Assembly: GCF_900099805.1 (NCBI RefSeq)
Contig: NZ_FNDR01000003.1
Coordinates: 434,001 to 498,000, forward strand
Length of the DNA stretch: 64,000 nt
Direction of reading: 5' to 3'
From: Variovorax sp. OV700
GTDB taxonomy: Bacteria > Pseudomonadota > Gammaproteobacteria > Burkholderiales > Burkholderiaceae_C
The notes beneath the pieces are model-generated. The model worked only from the letters and a program-made list of their open reading frames with translations, was not told where the DNA came from and searched no databases. Below, piece by piece: positions 8,484-16,500 of this stretch. The first letter of the stretch is position 1, and the number at the start of each line of letters is the position of its first letter. The translations under genes were made by a program, and so were the position numbers.

Positions 8484-9161
8484 TCATTCCGCTGCTCCGG
8501 GCCGCCGTGTGAGGCCGTACAGCACCGTCTCGGCCTGCGTCGCAAGGAATTTTTCAGGGTCGAGCGAGGCTTGCCCATCGACGCAGATCATGGCCGAATG
8601 CTTCCAAAGCATGAGAAAGATCATGGGCGCAAGCACGGCGTAGATGGCATGGTCGACATCGACCGGCGCGAATTCGCCGCGGTCGATGCCGCGCTGCAGG
8701 ATGCGCCGCAGCAGCGCATGGCCCGGACGGACCACCTCCTGGCGGTAGAACTCGGCCAATTCGGGAAAATTGGCGCCTTCGCTCATCATGAGCTTGGTCA
8801 GGCCCGATGCCTTGGTCATGCCGACCCGCTCCCACCAGATGCGCATGCAATAGCGCAGCATGTCGGCCGTGGTGCCCTCGAAGGCCTCGAACTCGTCGTT
8901 CCACTCGGAGAACCGACCGCTGAGGTTCTCGACCACCACGGCCTTGAAGAGCTCTTCCTTGCTCGGAAAATAAAGGAAGAGGGTGCCCTTGGAGACTCCC
9001 GCGCGGGCCGCGACTTCCTCCGAGCGGGTGGCGGCAAAGCCTTTTTCGACGAAAAGGTCGAGCGCCGCGGCCAGGAGCTCTCCGGGGCGCGCCTCCTTGC
9101 GGCGCTCGCGTTTGGAGCGCACCGGGCAGAGCTTGTCGGCAAGGGAGCGGGGCGTGGGCAT
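8484..9161 (-). CDS. TetR/AcrR-family transcriptional regulator
   Basis: A 225-residue repressor. Residues about 25-75 form the TetR helix-turn-helix (ATRSEEVAARAGVSKGTLFL then YFPSKEELFKAVV); the rest is an all-helical ligand and dimer domain. The ATG at 9161 is chosen because the upstream extension of the frame crosses the palindromic operator-like site at 9169-9188. That site lies only 7 bases before the start, strongly suggesting autoregulation. It is divergent from msrA. The ligand is unknown; the nearby TolC and PCMT genes lie downstream on the same strand, 90 bases away, and could be targets. Confidence 0.9.
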   Translation of the reverse strand: MPTPRSLADKLCPVRSKRERRKEARPGELLAAALDLFVEKGFAATRSEEVAARAGVSKGTLFLYFPSKEELFKAVVVENLSGRFSEWNDEFEAFEGTTADMLRYCMRIWWERVGMTKASGLTKLMMSEGANFPELAEFYRQEVVRPGHALLRRILQRGIDRGEFAPVDVDHAIYAVLAPMIFLMLWKHSAMICVDGQASLDPEKFLATQAETVLYGLTRRPGAAE

Positions 9162-9168
9162 GAGATTA

Positions 9169-9188
9169 ATGACTGACGGGTTAGTAAT
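9169..9188. promoter_or_regulatory. Imperfect palindrome, probable TetR operator
   Basis: ATGACTGAC and GTTAGTAAT flank a central GG; 7 of 9 positions are symmetric. It is 7 bases upstream of the TetR gene and 75 bases before msrA, a typical place for an autoregulatory operator. This is pattern recognition only. Confidence 0.55.
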
Positions 9189-9262
9189 GTAGTGACCGGC
9201 ATCCGGGCCGTCAAGCCGCGACAATATCGGGTTCGCCTTTTTCCTACCTGCCGGAGCAGCCT

Positions 9263-9814
9263 ATGACTTCCTCACCGTCGCCCACCGAAACCGTCGTGCT
9301 CGGCGGAGGCTGCTTCTGGTGCACCGAGGCCGTGTTCGACCGCGTGCAGGGCGTGGTGGACGTCGAATCGGGCTATTGCAATGGCCAGATGGTCAACCCG
9401 AGCTATGAGCAGGTTTGCACCGGCCGAACCGGGCATGCGGAAGTGGTGAAGGTCGAATTCGACCCGGCCGTCATCAGCCTGCGCGAAATTCTCGAGATCT
9501 TTTTCGTGGTGCACGACCCCACGACCCTGAACCGCCAGGGCAACGACGCCGGCACGCAATACCGCAGCGGCATTTATGTGACGAGCGACGCGCAGAAGCA
9601 GGTGGCACAAGACGTCATCCGCGAGATCGAGGCGAGCAAGACCTACGGCTCGCCGATCGTGACCGAGGTGGCGCCGCTCGCCAACTACACGGCGGCCGAG
9701 GCCTACCACCAGGACTATTTCCTGAACAACCCGAACCAGGGCTACTGCGCCTTCGTGGTCGGCCCCAAGGTCGAGAAGTTCCAGAAGACTTTCGCGTCCC
9801 GGGTCAAAGGCTGA
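9263..9814 (+). CDS. msrA: Peptide methionine (S)-S-oxide reductase
   Basis: Repairs oxidised methionine in proteins using thioredoxin. The 183-residue protein has the MsrA signature GGGCFWCTEAVF with catalytic Cys17 and a second Cys20, plus a C-terminal Cys in NQGYCAFV that can act as resolving residue. The core TGHAEVVKVEFDP and HDPTTLNRQGNDAGTQYRS blocks are intact. It has no signal peptide, so it is cytoplasmic. Divergent from the TetR gene, and 23 bases upstream of the small His-rich gene on the same strand. Confidence 0.96.
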   Translation: MTSSPSPTETVVLGGGCFWCTEAVFDRVQGVVDVESGYCNGQMVNPSYEQVCTGRTGHAEVVKVEFDPAVISLREILEIFFVVHDPTTLNRQGNDAGTQYRSGIYVTSDAQKQVAQDVIREIEASKTYGSPIVTEVAPLANYTAAEAYHQDYFLNNPNQGYCAFVVGPKVEKFQKTFASRVKG

Positions 9815-9837
9815 TCGCTCCCCAGGCCCTGCTTTTC

Positions 9838-10251
9838 ATGCACGTCGCGCTCAGCCCAACGCCGAACCGGTCGATCCTGTCGACCCGCGCGATCGCCATC
9901 GCGCTGATGGTGGCGCTGTGGTTCGCGGGCACGCTGGGGCTCATGCACCGGTCGCTGCACGTGCCCGGCCTGGCGCATGCCCATGTAACCGCCGATGCCA
10001 CTGCCCAGGCCGTTCATGCGGAGGGCGCGCACGAGCATGCAGCCCGCGGCCTCGCCGGCCTGTTCGGCGACCACTCCGATGCTGAATGCCGGCTGTACGA
10101 CCAGCTGTCGCACGGTTCGGGAGCATTGGGCGTTCCCACGGTGGTGCTGCCGGTGCTGCTGCCGTCGGCCACCTTCGCCTATCTGCAGGGCGAGGCCATC
10201 GCCCGTTGGGTTGCGCTGTTCGACGCGCGCGGCCCGCCTTCCACTCGCTGA
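9838..10251 (+). CDS. Small His-rich membrane-anchored protein, function unknown
   Basis: A 137-residue protein starting at ATG 9838. One membrane segment lies near residues 17-38 (AIAIALMVALWFAGTLGLMH), and a second hydrophobic stretch near residues 100-118. Between them is a periplasmic-type segment with about ten histidines (HRSLH, LAHAH, HEH, DH) and one Cys, which could bind metal. I do not recognise a family. It lies between msrA and a ZnuD-like TonB receptor, which suggests, by context only, a role in zinc or other metal uptake. No strong ribosome site precedes the start. Confidence 0.7.
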   Translation: MHVALSPTPNRSILSTRAIAIALMVALWFAGTLGLMHRSLHVPGLAHAHVTADATAQAVHAEGAHEHAARGLAGLFGDHSDAECRLYDQLSHGSGALGVPTVVLPVLLPSATFAYLQGEAIARWVALFDARGPPSTR

Positions 10252-10332
10252 ATCTTCCCTGTGTTCCGGTTGCTGCACCCGCGCCTTTGCGGGTGGCGGC
10301 AGATCGTCCCTTGATTCAACGAGTGCTCATTC

Positions 10333-12438
10333 ATGATTCCCAATTTCCGTCGCAACGCCATCGGCGCTGCCGTTCTTTCGCTCGCCTCTTTTGCGAGCAT
10401 GGCCCAAGCCCAGCCGGCACCCCAGGCGCAACCCGCCGACGCGGCCGCAGCAGCCAGCCTGCCGGAGATCGCCGTCACCGGCAATCCGCTGGGCGCCAGC
10501 GAGCTGATCGCACCCACCACCACGCTGTCGGGCGACAAGCTGTTGATGCGCTCCGAATCGACGCTGGGCGAAACGCTCAACAACCTGCCTGGCGTGAGCA
10601 GCAGCTACTTCGGCCCCAACGCGAGCCGGCCGATCATCCGCGGCCAGGACGGCGACCGCATCCGCATCCTGCAGAACGGCGGCGGCGCTCCTGACGCTTC
10701 GGCGTTGAGCTACGACCATGCCGTGCCGGTGGACGCGCTGGTCACCGACCGCATTGAAGTGCTGCGCGGGCCTTCGGCGCTGCAGTACGGGGGCAGCGCC
10801 GTGGGCGGCGTAGTCAACGTGATCGACAACCGCATTCCCACCGAGCCCATCAACGGTTTCGGCGGCCGCGCCGACCTGGGCTTTTCGACCGGCAGCAAGG
10901 AGAAGAACGGCGGCGTGGTGCTGGAGGGCGGCAACGACCGCTTCGCGCTGCACGTCGATGCGTTCAACCGCGACGCCAAGGACGTCTCGGCGCCCATCGA
11001 CCTGGAGTGCAGCAAGCCCGGGCGCCCCTGGCTGGCGCGCAAGATCTGCAACTCGGCCAACGAGGCGCACGGCGGCGCGGTGGGCGGCACGCTGTTCTTC
11101 GACCAGGGCTATATCGGCGCCTCGGCCAGCACCTACCGCAGCAATTACGGCACCGTGGCCGAAGACGACGTGACCATCGGCATGAAGTCCGACCGCTACG
11201 CGCTCGAAGGCGAGTGGCGCCCGGGCGGCATCATCAGCACCGTTCACGTCAAGGCCAGCCATACCAACTACCGCCACACGGAATACGAAGGCGGCGAAGC
11301 CGGCACCACGTTCTCAAACATGAGCAACGACCTGCGCATCGAGGCACGCCACCGCAAGATCGGCAACTTCGAAGGCCTGGTCGGCTTTGCGAGCGAAAGC
11401 AACCACTTTGCCGCCGACGGCGAGGAAGCCTTTGCCCCGCACAGCCGCACCCGCTCCAACGCGCTGTTCATGTATGAAGAACTCGGCACTTCGTGGGGCC
11501 GCCTGAGCTTTGGCGCGCGCACCGAGAAAGTCCGCGTGACGTCGCTCGGCTACCCGGACGATCCGACGGTGACGCGCTTTGCCGTTGGCGAGCGCACCTT
11601 CAACCCGCACAGCGCGGCCCTGGGTGCGCTGGTCAACCTGACGCCGCAGTGGCAGCTCACCTCGAACCTCGCCTACACCGAGCGGGCGCCGAAAGACTAC
11701 GAGCTGCTCGCCAACGGGCCGCACGTGGCAACGGCCGCCTGGGAGGTCGGAAATCCCGACCTGCAGAAAGAAAAGTCGACCGGCTTCGATCTCGGCGCGC
11801 AATGGAAGTCGGGCGCCAACACGGCCCGCGTCAACGCCTACGTCACGCAGTTTCGCAACTACATCGGCCTGACGGCTTCGGGCCGCACGCTCGATGAAGA
11901 AGGCCAGGTGGTGACCGACCCCGCGGCGACCAACACGCTGGCCGAGTACCTCTACAGCGGCGTGCGCGCGCGCTTCACCGGCATCGAGGCCAGCGGCAAC
12001 CTGCGCCTCCTGGGCACCGAAGGCTTCGCGCGCATGGCCGATGCCTCGACGCTCGACCTGGAATGGCGCGGCGACGTGGTGCGTGCGAAGAACCTCGACA
12101 CCGGCGAGCCGCTGCCGCGCATCGCGCCGTTCCGCGCCGGCGCGACGCTGGCGTATGGCAACGGCCCATGGAGCGCGCGCTTCGGCTTCGACTACAACGC
12201 GGCGCAGCGCCATGTGCCGAGCGTCGGCGCGCGGGAGACCGATGCCTACACGCTGTGGAACGCCTCGATTTCCTATCGCATGAAGGTGCAGCGCGCCAAC
12301 CTCACCTGGTATGCGCGCGTCGACAACATCACCAACAAGCTGGCCTACAGCCCGACCTCGATCCTCACGACGACGGTGTATCCGAACGCGCCGCTGCCGG
12401 GGCGTTCGCTGAAGGTGGGCCTGCGCGTGACGTTCTAA
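10333..12438 (+). CDS. TonB-dependent outer-membrane receptor, ZnuD-like
   Basis: A 701-residue receptor. A signal peptide ends near AQAQ (residue 27), followed by a plug domain with RPIIRGQDGDRIRILQNG, SYDHAVPVD and IEVLRGPSALQYGGSAVGGV, then a 22-strand barrel ending in the aromatic VTF. The plug, YELLANGPHVAT and EVGNPDLQKE blocks resemble what I remember of the neisserial zinc receptor ZnuD/TdfJ, so zinc or a metal chelate is the favoured ligand. The extended His-rich loop of ZnuD is absent; a loop with two Cys (ECSKPGR and KICNSANEA) replaces it. A hairpin (ACCCGC/GCGGGT, 10277-10294) lies 38 bases upstream. No Zur or Fur box is recognised in the 81-base leader. Confidence 0.85.
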   Translation: MIPNFRRNAIGAAVLSLASFASMAQAQPAPQAQPADAAAAASLPEIAVTGNPLGASELIAPTTTLSGDKLLMRSESTLGETLNNLPGVSSSYFGPNASRPIIRGQDGDRIRILQNGGGAPDASALSYDHAVPVDALVTDRIEVLRGPSALQYGGSAVGGVVNVIDNRIPTEPINGFGGRADLGFSTGSKEKNGGVVLEGGNDRFALHVDAFNRDAKDVSAPIDLECSKPGRPWLARKICNSANEAHGGAVGGTLFFDQGYIGASASTYRSNYGTVAEDDVTIGMKSDRYALEGEWRPGGIISTVHVKASHTNYRHTEYEGGEAGTTFSNMSNDLRIEARHRKIGNFEGLVGFASESNHFAADGEEAFAPHSRTRSNALFMYEELGTSWGRLSFGARTEKVRVTSLGYPDDPTVTRFAVGERTFNPHSAALGALVNLTPQWQLTSNLAYTERAPKDYELLANGPHVATAAWEVGNPDLQKEKSTGFDLGAQWKSGANTARVNAYVTQFRNYIGLTASGRTLDEEGQVVTDPAATNTLAEYLYSGVRARFTGIEASGNLRLLGTEGFARMADASTLDLEWRGDVVRAKNLDTGEPLPRIAPFRAGATLAYGNGPWSARFGFDYNAAQRHVPSVGARETDAYTLWNASISYRMKVQRANLTWYARVDNITNKLAYSPTSILTTTVYPNAPLPGRSLKVGLRVTF

Positions 12439-12447
12439 GGCGCCGGT

Positions 12448-12488
12448 CCCGCTCCTTCCTTCTGTCATCGGCGGGAGGAAGGGGCGGG
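12448..12488. terminator. Terminator-like hairpin after the TonB receptor gene
   Basis: CCCGCTCCTTCC (12448-12459) pairs with GGAAGGGGCGGG (12477-12488) with one G-U wobble and a 17-base loop. No U-run follows, so it is a stable hairpin but not a classical intrinsic terminator. Confidence 0.45.
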
Positions 12489-12508
12489 CAAAAGGCTATC
12501 CTCGGCGG

Positions 12509-13459
12509 GTGAATTCGTTCGTCATCTCTTCGCTCCTTCCCGTCGTCTTTCTCATTGCCGCGGGCTTCCTGGCCGGCCGGCGCCGCTGGATCGGCGGCAA
12601 TGCCGTCAAGGACCTTTCCAACCTGATCTTTCTCTTGCTGGCGCCGGCACTGCTGTTTCGCGCCATGAGCACGGTGCACGTGCAAGAGCTGAGCCTGAAG
12701 CCGGTGGCGGCGTACTTCATTGCGTCGGGCCTGCTGTTCGCGGCCACGCTGGCGCTGCGCGGCTTCAACCGCACAGCGGCCGTCATTGCGCTGGCCAACA
12801 CCTACAGCAACACCGTGATGATCGGCATCGTGCTGGTCGGTCTCGCTTATGGCGAGCAGGGCATGGTGGTGTTGCTCACGCTGATCTCGCTGCACTCGCT
12901 GGTGCTTTTGACCAGCGCCACGGTGGTGCTGGAACTGGCCGTGGCGCGCGAGCATGCGGCGGTGAGCGGCCAAGCGAAGCGCCCCATGGCGCGCACCGTG
13001 ATGCGGGCGCTGCGCAACGCCATCATCCACCCGGTGCCGCTGCCGATCATCGCGGGGCTGCTGTTCGCGCAGACGGGGCTCGCGATGCCCGAATCCATCG
13101 ACAAGCCGATCATGCTGCTCGGCCAGGCCTTCGGTCCCGTCGCGCTCGTGATGGTGGGCATCACGCTCGCGCTGACGCCCATCGGCCGGCATTGGCGCGG
13201 CGCCATGGTGCAGTCGCTGGTGAAGAACCTGCTGCATCCGCTGCTGGTGGCCGGCATCGGCTGGCTGCTGGGCGTGCGCGGCATTCCGCTCACCGTGATG
13301 GTGGTGGCGGCGGCGCTGCCCATCGGCGCCAACGTCTTTCTCTTTTCGCAGCGCTACCGCACGGCCGAAGACCTGGTCACGGCCAGCGTCGCGATGTCGA
13401 CAGTGCTCGCGCTGGCCACGCTGACCCTGGTCATGACCCTGGTGCAGTGGCTTCCCTGA
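12509..13459 (+). CDS. AEC-family transporter (auxin efflux carrier type)
   Basis: A 316-residue inner-membrane protein with about ten hydrophobic helices. It starts with GTG at 12509. The pattern of helices, with NTYSNTVMIGIVL near residue 97 and a second half ending NVFLFSQRY, is characteristic of bacterial AEC/MleP-type carriers that move organic acids such as malate or malonate. The substrate cannot be read from sequence. It is preceded by a hairpin that separates it from the TonB receptor gene. A hydrophobic second half (LLHPLLVAGIGWLLG) shows the inverted repeat expected of the fold. Confidence 0.9.
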   Translation: MNSFVISSLLPVVFLIAAGFLAGRRRWIGGNAVKDLSNLIFLLLAPALLFRAMSTVHVQELSLKPVAAYFIASGLLFAATLALRGFNRTAAVIALANTYSNTVMIGIVLVGLAYGEQGMVVLLTLISLHSLVLLTSATVVLELAVAREHAAVSGQAKRPMARTVMRALRNAIIHPVPLPIIAGLLFAQTGLAMPESIDKPIMLLGQAFGPVALVMVGITLALTPIGRHWRGAMVQSLVKNLLHPLLVAGIGWLLGVRGIPLTVMVVAAALPIGANVFLFSQRYRTAEDLVTASVAMSTVLALATLTLVMTLVQWLP

Positions 13460-13552
13460 ATTTTTCATAAGTCTTTAGCGCTACCGAGGCGCCGACCGCG
13501 TGCACGGCGGGCGCCTATGCCGTTCGGCAGGGTGGCCATTTGGCGAGATGGC

Positions 13553-13570
13553 GAGCGGCGCCTGCCGCTC
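13553..13570. terminator. Short GC hairpin between AEC gene and next operon
   Basis: GAGCGGC (13553-13559) and GCCGCTC (13564-13570) form a perfect 7-bp stem with a 4-base loop, followed by TACATTT. It could end AEC transcription. It falls inside a longer open frame (13517 on), which supports starting the next gene downstream at 13586. Confidence 0.4.
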
Positions 13571-13585
13571 TACATTTGCCCGCTG

Positions 13586-13996
13586 ATGATTTACAAGGCG
13601 CGGTCTTCGCCGTTTTCCGTCATGGCGCCGATCGCGATGGTGATGGCGCTGTACTGTGTTGTCTTGCAGGCGGCGGCGGACACCAAGCCGTGCCGGACGC
13701 CCTGCCTTTCGGCCGCGGTGCCGCGCGAGTCGACGCCAATTCCGCCAGCAGCGGCGAAGCCAACGGAGGAGCCCAAGCCTGCACCTGCCGCGGCAACGCG
13801 GCCGAATGCCAAACCGAGGCCGCAGGCTATTGCCGTGGCTGCGACTCCCCCAGCCCCGCTGGCACAGGAGGTGGAGAAGGCTGCCGCGCCCAAACGGCCG
13901 CCGCCCTCCAGGCGCTGCACCGAAATCAACATGCGCGCGGCGGTCGGCGAGCCGCTGTCGGACGAAGACATGAAGATATTGAGGAGTCAATGCTGA
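13586..13996 (+). CDS. Small secreted Pro/Ala-rich protein with C-terminal Cys-flanked motif
   Basis: A 136-residue protein of unrecognised family. From ATG 13586 it has a Lys/Arg n-region and a hydrophobic stretch ending AAA/DTKP, a plausible signal peptide; the frame is open to ATG 13517 and an internal ATG at 13622 is also possible. The mature part is mostly Pro/Ala/Lys linker. The last 27 residues carry a compact motif bounded by cysteines: CTEINMRAAVGEPLSDEDMK then ILRSQC. Its TGA stop shares one base with the ATG of the next gene (TGATG), so the two are translationally coupled. Likely exported, and likely to work with the downstream OmpA-domain lipoprotein. Confidence 0.65.
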   Translation: MIYKARSSPFSVMAPIAMVMALYCVVLQAAADTKPCRTPCLSAAVPRESTPIPPAAAKPTEEPKPAPAAATRPNAKPRPQAIAVAATPPAPLAQEVEKAAAPKRPPPSRRCTEINMRAAVGEPLSDEDMKILRSQC

Positions 13997-15198
13997 TGAT
14001 GAACACCACCCGCCCCATTCGCACGGCGCTGCGCGTATTGGCGCTATGCGCCGCCGTGCTTCTTGCTGCGTGCGCGCATCGTCCGGCCCCGAGCAATGCC
14101 ATGCCCTTCGACCAGGCCGTCAACCAGGCGGTGGACGACCTGATCGTGCAGACTCAGAAGCTGCCGGCCTTCCTGGCCAAGGTGGAGTCGACGATCAAGC
14201 AAAGCCGCATCGTGATCGACCCGCTGCTCGAGGGCTCGAGCGGCCAGCAGACCGAAGTCACGCGCGTGGCCGAGCAGCGCATCGTCCAGCGCATGCAGTC
14301 GCAGTTCAAGCAGTTCACCGTCACGCCGTTCAACAATGCCGAGATCGAGCGCGCGCAATACGTGCTCAACGGCACGCTGGTGCGCGACAAGGACGCGGCC
14401 GACGGGCGCTACCGCCTGAACCTGGCGCTGACCGAGATCAAGAGCGGCGTGGTCATTGCGCAATCGGTGGCGCGCATCAGCGATGCAACGCTCGACACGC
14501 GGCCGACTGCGTTCTTTCGCGACAGCCCTGTGAACGGCAAGGACCGCGGCGTGGAGGGCTACATCCGCACCGCCGAAACACAGCCGGGCCAGGCCGCCGA
14601 TGCGCTGTACCTGGAGCGCCTGCCCACGTCGACGGTGCTGCAGGAAGCCACGGCAGCTTATGAAGCCGGCCGCATGAGCGAAGCGCTCAGCCGCTACGAA
14701 GCCGCCTCGCGCCGGTCCGACGGCCAGCAGCTGCGTATCTACAGCGGCCTGTACCTCACGCAGGCCCAGCTCGGCCGCACCGCGGACGCGGAGAAGACCT
14801 TCGGCACCATCGCGCGGCTCGGGCTGGAAACCAACAACCTGAGCGTGAAGTTCCTGTTCAAGCCCGGCTCGACCGACTTCCTGGCCGACCCGAAGATCAG
14901 CGCCGCCTACCCGATGTGGCTGCGCCAGATCGCGCGCCAGGCTGCGCAGATCGATTCATGCGTGGTGGTCACGGGTCACACGAGCCGCACCGGTTCGGAA
15001 TCGGTCAACGAGCGGCTGTCGCTGCAGCGCGCGGTCAGCGTAAAGAGCCGGCTGGTGGGCGAGGCGCCGCCGCTCTCGAAGAAACTGCGCGAGTCCGGCA
15101 TGGGGTTCCGCGAAAACATCGTGGGCACGGGTGCGGACGATGCGAGCGATGCGCTCGACCGGCGCGTCGAGTTCAAGGTCGTCGGCTGCGAGGCTTGA
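13996..15198 (+). CDS. Outer-membrane lipoprotein with C-terminal OmpA-like domain
   Basis: A 400-residue protein. The signal peptide ends in the lipobox LLAAC (Cys about residue 22). Residues about 30-170 resemble the CsgG/FlgO-type fold (IVIDPLLEGSSGQQTEVTRV and a later YVLNGTLVRD strand), an inference from pattern only. Residues 200-280 look like helical TPR-type repeats (AYEAGRMSEALSRYEAA). The last 110 residues form an OmpA-type peptidoglycan-binding domain (VVVTGHTSRTG, NERLSLQRAVSVKSRL, DALDRRVEFKV). ATG 13996 is preferred over 13990 because GAGGAG lies 9 bases before it and the previous stop overlaps it. Probably anchors an envelope structure. Confidence 0.82.
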   Translation: MMNTTRPIRTALRVLALCAAVLLAACAHRPAPSNAMPFDQAVNQAVDDLIVQTQKLPAFLAKVESTIKQSRIVIDPLLEGSSGQQTEVTRVAEQRIVQRMQSQFKQFTVTPFNNAEIERAQYVLNGTLVRDKDAADGRYRLNLALTEIKSGVVIAQSVARISDATLDTRPTAFFRDSPVNGKDRGVEGYIRTAETQPGQAADALYLERLPTSTVLQEATAAYEAGRMSEALSRYEAASRRSDGQQLRIYSGLYLTQAQLGRTADAEKTFGTIARLGLETNNLSVKFLFKPGSTDFLADPKISAAYPMWLRQIARQAAQIDSCVVVTGHTSRTGSESVNERLSLQRAVSVKSRLVGEAPPLSKKLRESGMGFRENIVGTGADDASDALDRRVEFKVVGCEA

Positions 15199-15205
15199 CG
15201 AAAAT

Positions 15206-15859
15206 TCAGGGCGCAAGGCGTTCACGCACCCACGCGGCGCCTTCGAGCCGGTAACGCAGCCGGTCGTGCAGACGGCTCTTGCGGCCCTGCCAGAACTCCC
15301 AGCGATCCGGCACGAGGCGATAGCCGCCCCAGTGCGGCGGGCGCGGCGGCGAGAGCAGGTGCCTGGCGGCCGCCACGGCCGCGTTCTTGACCAGCACGTC
15401 GCGCCCGCTGATCACTTCGCTCTGCGGGCTGGCCCAGGCGCCGATGCGTGAATCGAGCGGGCGGCTCGAAAAGTAGGCATCGCTTTCCTCGGCGCTGGTT
15501 TTTTCCACGCGGCCCTCGATGCGCACCACGCGCTCGAGCTCGACCCAGTGAAACTGCAAGGCGGCATACGGATTGCCCGAGAGCTCGCGGCCCTTGCGGC
15601 TTTCATAGTTGGTGTACCAGACGATGCCGCGCGCATCGAAGCCCTTGATGAGCACGATGCGGCTCGAAGGTCGCAGGTCGCTGGCCACGGTGCACAGAGT
15701 CATCGCGTTGGGCTCGGGCACCTGGGCGTCGATGGCTTCGCCGAGCCAGCGCTCGAACTGCTTCAGCGGGTCGTCGGCGCTGTGGGTTTCGCCGAGTTCG
15801 GCGCGCTCGTAGCTCTTGCGCAGCGCAGCCAACGTTTCGTTGGTGGGAGAAGAAGTCAT
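15206..15859 (-). CDS. pdxH: Pyridoxamine 5'-phosphate oxidase
   Basis: FMN enzyme that oxidises pyridoxine or pyridoxamine 5'-phosphate to pyridoxal 5'-phosphate in vitamin B6 synthesis and salvage. The 217-residue length is standard. Conserved blocks are visible: [50 protein letters not shown] and the C-terminal [20 protein letters not shown]. The ATG at 15859 is chosen; an in-frame ATG at 15877 would add six residues. It converges on the lipoprotein gene with only 7 bases between stops and diverges from the nucleotidyltransferase gene across a 64-base gap. Confidence 0.96.
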   Translation of the reverse strand: MTSSPTNETLAALRKSYERAELGETHSADDPLKQFERWLGEAIDAQVPEPNAMTLCTVASDLRPSSRIVLIKGFDARGIVWYTNYESRKGRELSGNPYAALQFHWVELERVVRIEGRVEKTSAEESDAYFSSRPLDSRIGAWASPQSEVISGRDVLVKNAAVAAARHLLSPPRPPHWGGYRLVPDRWEFWQGRKSRLHDRLRYRLEGAAWVRERLAP

Positions 15860-15923
15860 GGCGGCATTGTTGCGCATGCACCGCCACACGGCATCCAGTG
15901 CATTCCGGGCACATACTCGGCGC

Positions 15924-16496
15924 ATGGCGGCAAAGGCGACTTCCCCCTTGGTGATCGTGCTGGCCTCGGGCCGCGGCGAGCGCTTCATCGCGGCCGGGGG
16001 CATCGGTTCCAAGCTGCAGGCGTCGCTCGCGGGCAAGCCGCTGCTCGAACGCACGCTCGACGCCGTGCGCGCCAGTGGCCTGCCGTGGCGGCTCGAAGAC
16101 GCCGGGCATCCGGGCATGGGCGATTCGATTGCCGCCGCGGTGCGCGCCACACCCGATGCCGCAGGCTGGCTGATCCTGCCGGGCGACCTGCCGCTGGTGC
16201 GCCCCGAGACACTGCGCGCCGTGGCCGCGGCGCTCACCGGCCGTATCTGCGCGGCGCAGCCGCAATACAGAGGCGAGCGCGGGCATCCGGTGGGCTTTTC
16301 GGCCGGCTGCCGGGCCCAGCTTGCGGCGCTGCGTGGAAACCTTGGCGCGGCACCGGTCTTGAAGGCAATGCGCGCCATCGACGCGGTGGCTGACCTGGTG
16401 GTCGACGACGTCGGCATCGTGACCGACATCGACACGCCCGAGGCCCTGGCACGCGCCGAGGCCTTGTGGCGGGAGCGTTCGGCGGGCGCTGGCTAG
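15924..16496 (+). CDS. MobA-like nucleotidyltransferase (molybdenum-cofactor type)
   Basis: A 190-residue NTP-transferase domain. The N-terminal nucleotide-binding loop [15 protein letters not shown] resembles the MocA/MobA form L-A-A/S-G-x-G-x-R-F, followed by [18 protein letters not shown], the metal/phosphate strand LPGDLPLV, and GERGHPVGF. Members attach CMP or GMP to molybdopterin, or act in xanthine-dehydrogenase-linked cofactor maturation. There is no molybdoenzyme nearby, so the substrate is inferred only from family. ATG 15924 is used because it starts the conserved strand; the longer upstream frame is antisense to pdxH. It converges with sodC, separated by 4 bases. Confidence 0.85.
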   Translation: MAAKATSPLVIVLASGRGERFIAAGGIGSKLQASLAGKPLLERTLDAVRASGLPWRLEDAGHPGMGDSIAAAVRATPDAAGWLILPGDLPLVRPETLRAVAAALTGRICAAQPQYRGERGHPVGFSAGCRAQLAALRGNLGAAPVLKAMRAIDAVADLVVDDVGIVTDIDTPEALARAEALWRERSAGAG

Positions 16497-16500
16497 CCGG

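Noticed and set aside
9162..9224. Longer TetR start
   Set aside because: The extra 21 codons read through the palindromic operator and have no family similarity.
13517..13585. Upstream start for the small secreted protein
   Set aside because: Extension crosses a hairpin and separates the signal peptide from the N-terminus.
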